Shown one piece after another: positions 37,009 through 45,409 of a stretch of 54,806 bases of DNA. Each line of letters begins with the position of its first letter. Position 1 is the first letter of the stretch. A program made the translations under genes and the position numbers. The notes under the pieces are model-generated. The model was not told the origin of the DNA and did no database searches. It saw only the letters and a list, made by a program, of their open reading frames with translations. This stretch comes from a virus: the IMG/VR virus record IMGVR_UViG_3300020205_001884, positions 1 to 54,806 of that record; one strand, 5' to 3'.

Positions 37009-38958
37009 ATGGAAAAAAGCAGTAAACCATTACCAAAGACAAATACCGGAACAAAGGGGTATGGAACTGTAGTTGGTAAAATTGCTAAAATGGTATTAGG
37101 AAATAAGTCTGATATGTCAGCAGCAGCGACTAAAGGTCGTCGACCAGCTAAATCTCCCAGAAAAAGACAGAATAGAAATGTAGCCAAACCCGAAAGAACT
37201 GGTACTCCAGCAGAAAATGCTGAAAGAGTTGTCGGAGGTTCTACTGTAACTAAACCTACTAGTATAGCATCCGGTGATAATTATACTAAAAAAGCACTAG
37301 ACATTTACACCAATCTAGTAAATTTTGTCAAGAAAAGTGTAAATGATTTAGTACAAAAAACAAAAACCATTGTTGGTATGTCCAAAGATACTGGCGTATC
37401 TTCTTCTGTTGGAGCATCCAAAAGCGCATCTGTAAATCCTTCTATAGAAGAATCGCGAGAAACTGCAGAAGGCAAAGAGAAAGAAATTCAATTAGAATCT
37501 GAACAAGTCTCTCTGTTGGAGAAGATTAAAAAAGTATTAGAAAAGATATTGAAGAAGAGCGGTGGTGGCGGTGAAGGTGGGGGAGGACTGCTTTCTTCCT
37601 TGGGAGATGTTGCAGCAATAGCATCATTGGTGCCTGGTAAAGGTAAAATGATGGGTGCATTAGGAAAAAAAGCATTACCAAGGATGGCAGGTCAATTTGC
37701 AGGTATTGCAAAGTCTGGGGGGTTAGCAAAACTAGCCAATGCACGCGGTGCAAGTCCAATAGTAAGTTCATTGGCTAAAAAATCGGATTCTGTAGTTCGA
37801 GGAGTTGGTGCAGTAAAAACTAAGGTGGCAGAGACTGCTACTAAAGCAGCCGGATCAGTTACGAGCAAAGGGGCTCAAATGCTTGGGATGGGCACAAGTT
37901 TAGCTAGTAAAAGTGCCACTACAGCAGGCGCTGCAGGAGCCGCTGGAATAACTGGTGCAGCAGGAGCAGGAGCCGCTGGAATAACTGGTGCAGCAGGAGC
38001 AGGAGCCGCTGGAGCAACTAGTGTTGCTGGAGCAGCGGGTGCTGCAGGCGCGGCAGGTACAGCAGGAAAGAGTGCAGGATTCTTTTCGCGAACATTTAGT
38101 GCTATGGGTGAACTGGCGTCTGCTCCAGCCGCGCTGGCAAAAGCAATTGCTAATCCAAAAGCATTCTTAGCAGGACCTGGTGGCAAATTGATGCTGAAAA
38201 GCATAAAAGGTAGCGCACTGATCTCTGCCGTTTTAGAACCACTCATTGCAGTCTTTACTATAAAAGCCATCCAAGATGATCCAAATATGAGTGTTGAAGA
38301 AAAGAAAAAAGCAATTGGTACAGAATTGGGTGCAAGACTTGGTTCTGGTCTTGGTGCTATCATTGGCGGTGCTGTTGGTACGCTTGGAGGACCACTTGGA
38401 ATGATTGCTGGTGGATTGGTTGGTTCTCTTGGAGGAGAATATTTGGGTGGTGCATTAGTAAACGCAATTGGACCGACTGGTGTGTATGATTTTGCTGCCA
38501 GTATACCCGGTATTGGTCCAAAGATACAGGTAGAGGAAACAAAACCTAAGCAAGATGCTCCTACTGTCCCTGCTGGCCCAGCGCATCCTGAATATGGAGA
38601 CTTACCATCCATGTCTCAGGCAATGCAGAAGCCTACAGTTCCAAGCACAGGAACACCACAGTCCCCAACTCCTGCTACTGGAAGCAGCCCAGTAACGCCT
38701 AGTGCGGTTGCCGCACCATCTGGTAAAGCCTTGCAGACACAAACACAGCAATCTATAAATTCCGGTATACAGCAACAAGCCGAAGCAAGACAACCAATGG
38801 CTTCTACTGCGCCTGGAAATACTGTAATTAATAATTATTACAACACCACAACCAATAGTTCACCTTCTGCTGAATCTAGTGCGCCAAATATGACTGCAAG
38901 TCCAGAACCATCTATGCAAAGTATGTTGGTTGGTAATGTTGGTGGCGTAAGTACATAA
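37009..38958 (+). CDS. Tail tape-measure-like/hub protein, Gly-Ala-rich
   Basis: The 649 residues start with a Lys-rich region, followed by a helical stretch (about 95-180), a glycine run and a long Gly/Ala-rich low-complexity centre with tandem GAAGITGAAGA units (from residue 310). About residues 400-500 are hydrophobic and glycine-rich (LGARLGSGLGAIIGGAVGTL, then MIAGGLVGSLGGEYLGGAL), a probable membrane-active segment. The C-terminus is Pro/Ser/Thr/Gln-rich with TVINNYYNTTTNSS, a style common in tape-measure proteins. The position right after gp26 and the small chaperone-like ORF agrees with a tape-measure or gp29-like hub protein (T4 gp29 is 590 aa). Its length would specify a short tail, so another hub role remains possible. 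Confidence 0.55.
   Translation: MEKSSKPLPKTNTGTKGYGTVVGKIAKMVLGNKSDMSAAATKGRRPAKSPRKRQNRNVAKPERTGTPAENAERVVGGSTVTKPTSIASGDNYTKKALDIYTNLVNFVKKSVNDLVQKTKTIVGMSKDTGVSSSVGASKSASVNPSIEESRETAEGKEKEIQLESEQVSLLEKIKKVLEKILKKSGGGGEGGGGLLSSLGDVAAIASLVPGKGKMMGALGKKALPRMAGQFAGIAKSGGLAKLANARGASPIVSSLAKKSDSVVRGVGAVKTKVAETATKAAGSVTSKGAQMLGMGTSLASKSATTAGAAGAAGITGAAGAGAAGITGAAGAGAAGATSVAGAAGAAGAAGTAGKSAGFFSRTFSAMGELASAPAALAKAIANPKAFLAGPGGKLMLKSIKGSALISAVLEPLIAVFTIKAIQDDPNMSVEEKKKAIGTELGARLGSGLGAIIGGAVGTLGGPLGMIAGGLVGSLGGEYLGGALVNAIGPTGVYDFAASIPGIGPKIQVEETKPKQDAPTVPAGPAHPEYGDLPSMSQAMQKPTVPSTGTPQSPTPATGSSPVTPSAVAAPSGKALQTQTQQSINSGIQQQAEARQPMASTAPGNTVINNYYNTTTNSSPSAESSAPNMTASPEPSMQSMLVGNVGGVST
37936..38013 (+). 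repeat. 33-bp tandem repeat coding for GAAGITGAAGA
   Basis: Two identical 33-bp units (37936-37968 and 37969-38001), each starting GGAGCCGCTGGAATAACTGG, are followed by a third partial copy that diverges after 12 bases. They keep the reading frame and add 11 residues each to the Gly-Ala-rich centre of the tape-measure-like protein. Copy number could vary by recombination and thereby change protein length. Confidence 0.85.
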
Positions 38959-38988
38959 AAAAAGGATGATCCGAAGATCATCCCTTTT
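38957..38988. terminator. Bidirectional intrinsic terminator between tape-measure-like gene and gp32
   Basis: The 8-bp perfect stem GGATGATC (38964-38971) and GATCATCC (38976-38983) encloses CGAA. On the minus strand the loop reads C-UUCG-G, an extra-stable tetraloop, and is followed by seven U residues, so the main use is to end gp32 mRNA. On the plus strand the stem is followed by CTTTT and overlaps the stop region of the converging gene. Confidence 0.88.
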
Positions 38989-39010
38989 GTGAAACTATTA
39001 AAATTTAAAC

Positions 39011-39931
39011 TCAGTCTTCCTTAGCCAACTTCTCGAAGTACGAGAGAGCATTCTCTTCTTCCGCATCTTCATCGACAGCGGTCTTCTTTTCAGGCATCTT
39101 AGGAGCAGGTCTCATCTTCGGAGAACCGAAACGAGCCTCGGCTTCTGCTTCCATCTCTTCCATCTCTTCGGCAGACTTTGCCTTCTTATCGTTACCACCT
39201 TTGAGAACCGAATCCATCTTCGTCTTCAATTCATCATATGACTTGAAGTTTTCTGCAGCAGTGAACTCCTTGAGAGCATATTGCTTCTTCCAAAGTTCTT
39301 CCAACTTGGCATCTTCACCACCAAGCAAAGCCGACGGAGTTTCAAATTCACTCTTGTCGTAGTTGACATAACCCGCAACCTTACGGATCTTCAACTTGAA
39401 ATTAGCACCTTGCCAGAAATCGAAGATGTTGATTGGCTCATCATCCGGGAACTCCGGTTGAATCTTCTCCATCAACTTATCGAAGATCTTCTTGCCATAC
39501 TTGAACAGGAAGATCTTTCCCTCGTTCTCAGGATGCTTTGGATCGGAAACGACCATGATGTTTGAGACATAACTCAACTTGCGCTTACGATCACGCGCAA
39601 CTGTCTTGTCATCTTCATTGCCGCTATTCCACAATTCATTGTTTCCTTCACAGATTGGGCACTTCTTACCCAATGTGGTTGGGCAATTCTCAATGAGCCA
39701 GCCACCCTTACCTTGGAAACCATGACTGAACACACGCGCCCAAGGAATATCTTCTCCCTCAACAACTGGCAGAAAACGAATTACTGCAAAACCATTTGAT
39801 GCTTGATCCAACTCTGGCTTCCAGAATCGATCATCCTTGTAGGACTCTGCACCACCCTTGTTGAGTTTCTCCATCTCCTGAGTGAGTTTGGAGATATCCT
39901 TAGACTTCTTCTTTAAATCTTTAAATGACAT
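39011..39931 (-). CDS. 32: Single-stranded DNA-binding protein gp32
   Basis: The 306-aa protein (T4 gp32, 301 aa) begins with a basic N-terminal segment (MSFKDLKKKSKDISKLTQEM) that mediates cooperative binding. The core contains a zinc site of the gp32 type, H70, C83, C91 and C94 (FSHGFQG...NCPTTLGKKCPIC). The C-terminus is strongly acidic, as needed for contacts with replication proteins. It coats ssDNA during replication, recombination and repair. Codon and base composition is clearly richer in G+C than in the adjacent sugar cassette, consistent with high expression. It has its own promoter (39984-40011), an AAGGA ribosome-binding site and a strong terminator at 38957-38988. Its neighbour is gp33, as in T4. 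Confidence 0.95.
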   Translation of the reverse strand: MSFKDLKKKSKDISKLTQEMEKLNKGGAESYKDDRFWKPELDQASNGFAVIRFLPVVEGEDIPWARVFSHGFQGKGGWLIENCPTTLGKKCPICEGNNELWNSGNEDDKTVARDRKRKLSYVSNIMVVSDPKHPENEGKIFLFKYGKKIFDKLMEKIQPEFPDDEPINIFDFWQGANFKLKIRKVAGYVNYDKSEFETPSALLGGEDAKLEELWKKQYALKEFTAAENFKSYDELKTKMDSVLKGGNDKKAKSAEEMEEMEAEAEARFGSPKMRPAPKMPEKKTAVDEDAEEENALSYFEKLAKED

Positions 39932-39983
39932 TTATATCCTTTCGTGTACGAAATATTAAGAGTTTAGTAACTGTATACGATGT

Positions 39984-40011
39984 ATTATACTGAAATATTT
40001 AGACAAGTCAA
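39984..40011 (-). promoter_or_regulatory. Sigma70-type promoter for gp32
   Basis: TTGACT (40011-40006) and TATAAT (39989-39984) are separated by 16 bases; the -35 box overlaps the gp33 stop codon. A CTAAATA late-type box (40002-39996) lies within the spacer, which might allow early and late use. The promoter at 53327-53354 has the same boxes and the same spacing and shares CAGTATAATA. Confidence 0.8.
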
Positions 40012-40229
40012 ATGGGAAGTCTAGAAGTTCTTGGAAGAAGATTCAGCGACTGTCCCTCTGCTTTGATCTTTTCAATGATTGGCTTAGACAAATGTTTGGC
40101 AATATATGAAGGATCGATTTCATGATTTTCACAAATTTGAAGAACAGCATCCATATATGAGCAATTCTTCTTTTTGATTATCTTTTCAACTTCTGTTTGT
40201 ATATTTAATTCACCTGATTCAAGTATCAT
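40008..40229 (-). CDS. 33: Late transcription co-activator gp33
   Basis: The protein matches the short gp33 of T4-like aquatic phages: an N-terminal NIQTEVEKIIKKKNCSYMDA, then VLQICENHEIDPSYIAKHLS, then KPIIEKIKAEGQSLNLLPRT. gp33 binds RNA polymerase and the sliding clamp to activate late promoters together with gp55. I place the start at 40229 (MILESGELN): it has AGGAGA four bases upstream, whereas an in-frame ATG at 40247 has no ribosome-binding site. That gives 73 aa. Next to gp32, as in T4 (33-59-32), but gp59 is absent here. Its -35-overlapping stop couples it closely to the gp32 promoter. Confidence 0.82.
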   Translation of the reverse strand: MILESGELNIQTEVEKIIKKKNCSYMDAVLQICENHEIDPSYIAKHLSKPIIEKIKAEGQSLNLLPRTSRLPI

Positions 40230-40243
40230 AATTTCTCCTAATA

Positions 40244-40834
40244 TCATTGTTTAATAAAACTACCCCAAAATATATCTAAAAACTCATCATACATAAATTT
40301 TTCAAGACCATTACTTTTAACTGCATTTTGTATTTGCTCATAACAAGATTCATAGTTATGAAATGCTCCAACTATATTATATTGTTGTTTTATATTATTC
40401 CAATTTTGCAATTCGTTTGGAGAATCTGCATAATCATGTAACATTATTACATCGTTTAATTTTAAAAATTTACAATATAAATTGAACTCATTAACTTTAT
40501 TTCCACCATCACATAAAAATAAAATTCTTCCTCCATTTTTAATTATTTGTGATAATTGTTCGATGGATGAAGAAGAAAAACAATCTTGAATGTTGATACA
40601 TTTATATGCTCTATGTGTTATTGGTATTTCTATGCACTTAGGATTTATATCGTAACTCAAAAATGCACAATTTTCTTTTTTATTATCATTTAACCATATA
40701 GAAAATCCGCCACGGTTTGTTCCAATTTCTATAATTGTATCAAATTCCTTAATTATTTTAGAAAAAATGTTTAAAGTATTTGGAACCTGTGCTGCTTGTA
40801 TATTTTCTATCCAAATAAATGATTCAGTTGTCAT
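40244..40834 (-). CDS. Class I methyltransferase-like/cephalosporin hydroxylase-like protein
   Basis: Residues 36-43 (EIGTNRGG) are a SAM-binding glycine loop after a helical N-terminus. Later motifs are FLCDGGNK (107-114) and VIMLHDYAD, which are typical of the CmcI/cephalosporin-hydroxylase-like family of small-molecule methyltransferases often found in glycan clusters. No membrane segment is seen. It closes the sugar cassette next to gp33. The substrate is not predictable; O-methylation of a sugar is the likeliest role. Confidence 0.65.
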   Translation of the reverse strand: MTTESFIWIENIQAAQVPNTLNIFSKIIKEFDTIIEIGTNRGGFSIWLNDNKKENCAFLSYDINPKCIEIPITHRAYKCINIQDCFSSSSIEQLSQIIKNGGRILFLCDGGNKVNEFNLYCKFLKLNDVIMLHDYADSPNELQNWNNIKQQYNIVGAFHNYESCYEQIQNAVKSNGLEKFMYDEFLDIFWGSFIKQ

Positions 40835-40846
40835 AGTTATTTCTTT

Positions 40847-42193
40847 TTATTGTTTAAAAATGTTAGAAAAATATTCATCTACTTTGTGTTCAATATAATC
40901 TAATTGTTCATTAGTTATAACTGGACTTGTCCCTAAGAAAAAAGTATCAGTTGTAACTTTAGTTGCAACTGGAAATTTTAGTTTAGGATTTTCACTATAA
41001 ATTGATTGATATGCTGGTTGAAGTAATAAGTTACCACCAAAATAATTTCTAGTTTGTATTTTACTATCTTCTAAGTACATAGTAAAGTTATTTCTTTTTA
41101 AATTCACTCCATCTCTTATTGTTAATGGAAAGGCAAACCAAGATGGATTTGCCTTTTCGGTAGTCTTTGGGAGATGAAACAAATTTTCATATTTTGCAAA
41201 AATATTATAAAGTCGTTTAAAATTATTTTTTCTAATCTGTATCATGTTATCTAATTTATCTAACTGAACTAACCCAATAGAGGCTTGCATTTCTAGTGGT
41301 TTTAAATTATATCCTATTTCTTCATAAATGTATTTGTGATCCATTATTTCATCTGGAAGAGATGGCAACCAATTACTAAATCGTTTTTTACATAAACCAT
41401 TTTTTAAACATGATGCCGCTTTTCCAGAACAATAACAACCACGCCCCCATTCTCTTAAACTTTTAATAACAACTTCCTGTTCTTTGCTTTTACATGCAAC
41501 AAAACCCCCTTCACCCATAGTCATATGATGTGCGGGATAGAAGGAACAGGATGACATTTCTCCAAAAGAACCCAACAATTTACCATCGTATGTACTACCC
41601 AGTGCATCGCAACAATCTTCTAATAAAATTAAACCATATTTTTTTACTATATGATTAACTTCATCCATGTTGGGAGGGTTGCCTAAGACATGAGCAAAAA
41701 ATAAAGCACTTGCACCATCCTTTGCGGCTTTTTCTAATTGCTCTATATTTAAATTTAATGTATCTATTTCTATATCAATAAAAACAGGAATATATCCATT
41801 TTGTAAAATAGGATTTACTGTAGTTGGAAATCCGGCAACAGGTGTTATTATTTTAGAACCTTTTGGTAAATTATAAAGGTTTTTAGAACCAAGCCCGCTA
41901 ACAATTAATAAATTTGCGCTAGAACCACTATTAGTCAATGCACCATAGGGCTTTCCCAATCTAGTAGAAAACTTATTCTCAAATCTGATACCATTTTCTC
42001 CCAGAGCCAACCAACCATCTAATAAAGTTTCAATAGCACTAATGTATTCGTTTTCATCAAATAACGAACCAGAATATTGAACAACATCTACACCGGGTGT
42101 CCATTTTTTTTGTTTATTTTCTAATTTAAACTGGACCAATTCTTTTATTTTTTCTCGTAAAATCTCATTAAAATTAATATTTATTGGAACCAT
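40847..42193 (-). CDS. rfbH: CDP-4-keto-6-deoxyglucose-3-dehydrase-like (RfbH/E1, PLP and [2Fe-2S])
   Basis: This is a DegT/DnrJ/EryC1-family protein in which the usual PLP-binding lysine is replaced by histidine (FYPAHHMTMGEGG, H222 or H223), a mark of the sugar 3-dehydrases E1 and ColD. The cysteines C195, C253, C255 and C268 form C-x57-C-x-C-x12-C followed by KKRF. In E1 the [2Fe-2S] site is C-x57-C-x-C-x7-C at almost the same positions, so this is an E1-type (RfbH/AscC) enzyme and not ColD, with 5 extra residues before the last cysteine. It removes the C3 hydroxyl of a CDP-4-keto-6-deoxyhexose to form 3,6-dideoxy sugars. Its reductase partner (E3, RfbI) is not encoded in the window. Length 448 aa is normal. 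Confidence 0.9.
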   Translation of the reverse strand: MVPININFNEILREKIKELVQFKLENKQKKWTPGVDVVQYSGSLFDENEYISAIETLLDGWLALGENGIRFENKFSTRLGKPYGALTNSGSSANLLIVSGLGSKNLYNLPKGSKIITPVAGFPTTVNPILQNGYIPVFIDIEIDTLNLNIEQLEKAAKDGASALFFAHVLGNPPNMDEVNHIVKKYGLILLEDCCDALGSTYDGKLLGSFGEMSSCSFYPAHHMTMGEGGFVACKSKEQEVVIKSLREWGRGCYCSGKAASCLKNGLCKKRFSNWLPSLPDEIMDHKYIYEEIGYNLKPLEMQASIGLVQLDKLDNMIQIRKNNFKRLYNIFAKYENLFHLPKTTEKANPSWFAFPLTIRDGVNLKRNNFTMYLEDSKIQTRNYFGGNLLLQPAYQSIYSENPKLKFPVATKVTTDTFFLGTSPVITNEQLDYIEHKVDEYFSNIFKQ

Positions 42194-43077
42194 TTGTAAA
42201 TACCTTTTGGATGTTTAGGTGTCCATCCCATATTGTTTATTTTATCAGTGTTCAGTGCATATCGAAGATCTTGTCCCCATCTATTAGGAACAAATTGAAT
42301 AGTGCTTTCGTGATCTACATTATACCAATCTAAAATACTTTTAACAACATTTATATTTTCAATTCTATTTCCACTTCCTATATTGAAAATTTCATTCTTA
42401 ATATTTTTCTCTATTAAAAATAATATAGCATCTGCATTATCTTTTACATAAATCCAATCCCTAACATATGAACCATCTCCATGAATTGGTATCTTTTTAC
42501 CATCTTGTATACATTTGATAGTTTTTGGTATTAATTTTTCTTCATATTGGCGTTCGCCGTAATTATTAGAACTTCTTGTTATAATGTAGTTAATACCATA
42601 AGTTCTGTGATATGCCAATACTAGTGCTTCGGCAGAAACTTTAGTTGCAGAATACGGATTACTTGGTTTTAAAACATCATTTTCCGCAAATTCACCATCA
42701 GATCTGTCTCCATATACTTCATCTGTACTTATTTGAAAAAATAAAGGTCTTTCATATTCTGGTTTACCTCTGCATATCTCCAACAAGTTATGAACACCTA
42801 AAATATTACTATTAATGAATGGTTTTGTATCGTTAATGGAATTGTCAACATGAGTTTCAGCTGCAAAATTTACAATAACATCACATGTTGGTATATTTTT
42901 AAGTTCACATATATCGACCTTCAAATGTTTATAGTTTGGATCGTTGTCGAATGGTAAATTATGATTAGAACAATAGCCCATAAAATCAATATCAAGTACA
43001 GAATGTTTATTTTTTAAACATGCTTCAATAAAATGACTTCCTATAAATCCTCTTCCGCCTGTTGTTATAATTTTCAT
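42181..43077 (-). CDS. Nucleotide-sugar 4,6-dehydratase-like SDR enzyme
   Basis: An extended SDR protein with NAD-binding GGRGFIGSH (7-15), the active-site set ISTDEVYGD (S117, T118, D119, E120) and YSATK (Y142, K146). The D-E pair is typical of dTDP-glucose 4,6-dehydratases (RmlB type), which oxidise C4 and remove the C6 hydroxyl. At 298 aa it is shorter than bacterial RmlB (about 350 aa). The start overlaps the preceding SDR gene by 4 bases and its end overlaps the RfbH gene by 13 bases, so the two act in one pathway. It would supply a 4-keto-6-deoxy sugar; whether the nucleotide is dTDP or CDP is uncertain. Confidence 0.85.
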   Translation of the reverse strand: MKIITTGGRGFIGSHFIEACLKNKHSVLDIDFMGYCSNHNLPFDNDPNYKHLKVDICELKNIPTCDVIVNFAAETHVDNSINDTKPFINSNILGVHNLLEICRGKPEYERPLFFQISTDEVYGDRSDGEFAENDVLKPSNPYSATKVSAEALVLAYHRTYGINYIITRSSNNYGERQYEEKLIPKTIKCIQDGKKIPIHGDGSYVRDWIYVKDNADAILFLIEKNIKNEIFNIGSGNRIENINVVKSILDWYNVDHESTIQFVPNRWGQDLRYALNTDKINNMGWTPKHPKGIYKWFQ

Positions 43078-43931
43078 GCTAAATCCTCTATTATAGAATC
43101 AACCGATTCCAAAACTTTTATTTGTTGTTCATATCCATATGATAATAATTTTGTATTATCTAACCACATATTTTGTATTTGTACAATTTTATGAAATTCT
43201 GGTGTAGATATAGATTCTATAATGCTTTTTGAGTTTAATTTATTTTTAGCATAAAAGATCAAATCTCTGATACTCCTTGGTTCAGAATTACTAATATTTA
43301 TTATATCATTTAATGGTGCAGAATCTGTACAAATTTTAATTGCCCTAACACAATCTCGCACATCCATGTAATCACGAATACTACAACCATCGTCATATAT
43401 TTTTATATTTTCATTGTTTCTGAGATTTCCTATCATATATTGTAATGCATTCTTTTTGTTTGAAATTTTTGCATCACCTATTCCTATGATATTTGTTAGT
43501 CTTAATATTCTATAATTTAATCCAAAAGTATGACAATAAGATTTTAAAAGATTTTCTGCTGCATATTTTGTTATTGAATAGAATCCTGTAGGATTGCATA
43601 TAGATGTTTCTTTTGCAGGCAGTTCATTTGTTTTACCATATACAAACCAAGAACTAATAAAATTAAAAACAACTTGTTCTTTACTTTGTTGTTTTATTTT
43701 TTTACACTCTTCTAAAACATCTATGAGTTTAATTAAATTAGTTTCAATATCTAGATATGGATCATCGTAAACATTATAATTATCTACGGTACTAATGAAA
43801 TATAAAATGTTATTAGTTTTTGGTGTATTATCATTTCTTGGTATAGGTATGCTACAATCTGAAAATATTTTTATAAAATATTTTGCAATAAAACCAGAAG
43901 AACCATAAATTGAAAATTTTACATCATTCAT
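43074..43931 (-). CDS. Nucleotide-sugar epimerase/reductase-like SDR
   Basis: NAD(P)-binding GSSGFIAKY lies at residues 10-18 and the catalytic pair Y118/K122 is in FYSITK. FISSWFVYG and the later LRLTNIIGIG fit extended SDR sugar epimerases/reductases. No substrate-specific motif is visible. In 3,6-dideoxyhexose pathways the last step after the 3-dehydrase is reduction of the 4-keto group by such an SDR (for example abequose or paratose synthase); this gene is a candidate for that step. Overlaps the next gene by 4 bases. Confidence 0.75.
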   Translation of the reverse strand: MNDVKFSIYGSSGFIAKYFIKIFSDCSIPIPRNDNTPKTNNILYFISTVDNYNVYDDPYLDIETNLIKLIDVLEECKKIKQQSKEQVVFNFISSWFVYGKTNELPAKETSICNPTGFYSITKYAAENLLKSYCHTFGLNYRILRLTNIIGIGDAKISNKKNALQYMIGNLRNNENIKIYDDGCSIRDYMDVRDCVRAIKICTDSAPLNDIINISNSEPRSIRDLIFYAKNKLNSKSIIESISTPEFHKIVQIQNMWLDNTKLLSYGYEQQIKVLESVDSIIEDLA

Positions 43932-43934
43932 AAA

Positions 43935-44726
43935 TTAAAAAGTAACAAAAGGTTCCACTTTAGTATAACGATAATCGTGAACTGTTTCAGTTTTATTATT
44001 AAATTGGGATCTTGGTTCTCCATTAAAACCTACTGCAAAACACATTTCAATATCTTGAACCCAATTTCTATCGTCTTTATGGCCCCAAGATGTAACTTTT
44101 TTAATCATTTCTTCTTTTGTTCTAACCCAACTATAATGATGAAACATTATGCTATCATTTATTCCTGTAGTATATTTTTTGCTTGTAGGATACTGTTCAG
44201 TGTCAAACCAAAACCATCTTTCTGCACCTGTCTCTAAAGAATGTGTATTTATTGCTTGCATATTATGAAAAGATCCACAAAATTCATTAACAGTAGCTCT
44301 CCAGTAAGGTTCTCTGTAATACCAATAACAAGCAAAATTCATATGATCATAATTTTTAATATCAGCCGAAGTCTCCAACCATTCTTTGAATAAATTTCCA
44401 TCAACAATTTCATCTACATCTAAAAATAAAATATTATCAACTTTTCCTACTAAATGATCATATCCCAAAATACGACATTTATTGTGTCCATCTCTTGGAG
44501 CGTGTTTGAAATTTTCTTCAAAAGGAAACGATATGAAAGTAATGTCTGGATTTTGCAATTGAAATTGCTGAATTTTAGTCAAATCTTGCAAATTGCCATT
44601 AAATAATTTTTCGCAAAAAGTAATTACAATATTTTTACTAAATTTTCTAACATTGTCTATACAAGGTTTTAAAAATTTATGATCGTGTTCGCAATAATTG
44701 ATTACAGTGCCTATATTTTTGGACAT
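43935..44726 (-). CDS. Glycosyltransferase, GT-A fold (GT2/GT92-like)
   Basis: The 263-aa protein starts IGTVINYCEHDHKFLKPCID and has FLDVDEIVDG at 102-110, where D103 and D105 form the metal-binding DxD of GT-A glycosyltransferases. The C-terminal MFHHYSWVRTKEEMIKKVTS is reminiscent of the glycan-processing GT17/GT92-like families. It is part of the sugar operon, 3 bases from the SDR gene. Donor and acceptor are unknown. Confidence 0.75.
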   Translation of the reverse strand: MSKNIGTVINYCEHDHKFLKPCIDNVRKFSKNIVITFCEKLFNGNLQDLTKIQQFQLQNPDITFISFPFEENFKHAPRDGHNKCRILGYDHLVGKVDNILFLDVDEIVDGNLFKEWLETSADIKNYDHMNFACYWYYREPYWRATVNEFCGSFHNMQAINTHSLETGAERWFWFDTEQYPTSKKYTTGINDSIMFHHYSWVRTKEEMIKKVTSWGHKDDRNWVQDIEMCFAVGFNGEPRSQFNNKTETVHDYRYTKVEPFVTF

Positions 44727-44749
44727 AATAACTCTTTCTAATTAGTTTA

Positions 44750-45409
44750 TCATAATTTTAATATAAAATTCAAATCTCTTCCAGTTCCATGTCCCGTTCC
44801 ATGAAATCCAAACACTTTATTTATGTCATCATTTAACTCAGTGTTCATTTCTAAAGAAAATTTACTTGCCAGTTCAACCGGAGCAAATTTAATTCCATTT
44901 TTCTTTAATACTTCATCAAATACATAACACAACTGATAATCTTCGTTTCCTTCAATATAATTCAATTTGGAAGCTTCTTGCAAGAATTTTTTACTGCGTA
45001 AACAAAAACCACCATTTCCAACTCTTTTATTTGGATCTACCCAATTAAAATATAAAGGCCAAGGAGCACCAATATAATCATATTGTAAAAATTCATCTGT
45101 CCATAAATGTGGATTGATTATAAATCCATCAGTATGGTATATTATACAATACTCAGTATCAACATAATCGTTTAATTTTTTAATACAAAAACGACTATAT
45201 TCTTGGTATGACGGAATATGAACATTATGTATCTCTATGCTAGAATTTAGAGATACTGCTCCAGAAAACCCTGTTAATATTTTTACTTTACCAAAATTTA
45301 TAGATTTTAATGAATTATTTGCTATTTTAAATAAAGTATCAAACTCATTTTTATCGGGGGTTCCGCCTATACCTATCAAAGTTATATTATTTAATGTTAT
45401 CATTGACAT
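44750..45409 (-). CDS. DUF5672-type glycosyltransferase
   Basis: The middle of this 219-aa protein carries YCIIYHTDGFIINPHLWTDE, then LQYDYIGAPWP and VGNGGFCLRSKKFLQ, the signature of DUF5672, a GT-A-like family. HTDGF replaces the DxD. The C-terminal FGFHGTG is also typical. It overlaps the methyltransferase gene by 10 bases. Likely transfers a hexose to the glycan made by the cassette. Confidence 0.8.
   Translation of the reverse strand: MSMITLNNITLIGIGGTPDKNEFDTLFKIANNSLKSINFGKVKILTGFSGAVSLNSSIEIHNVHIPSYQEYSRFCIKKLNDYVDTEYCIIYHTDGFIINPHLWTDEFLQYDYIGAPWPLYFNWVDPNKRVGNGGFCLRSKKFLQEASKLNYIEGNEDYQLCYVFDEVLKKNGIKFAPVELASKFSLEMNTELNDDINKVFGFHGTGHGTGRDLNFILKL

Noticed and set aside
37875-38612. 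245-codon minus-strand frame rich in Pro/Ala
   Set aside because: It is the complement of the Gly-Ala-rich centre of the tape-measure-like gene; low-complexity repeats leave the other strand open by chance.
40847-42193. Ordinary sugar aminotransferase (DegT family) for this gene
   Set aside because: The PLP lysine is replaced by histidine and an Fe-S cysteine set matching E1 is present, so a 3-dehydrase is far more likely.
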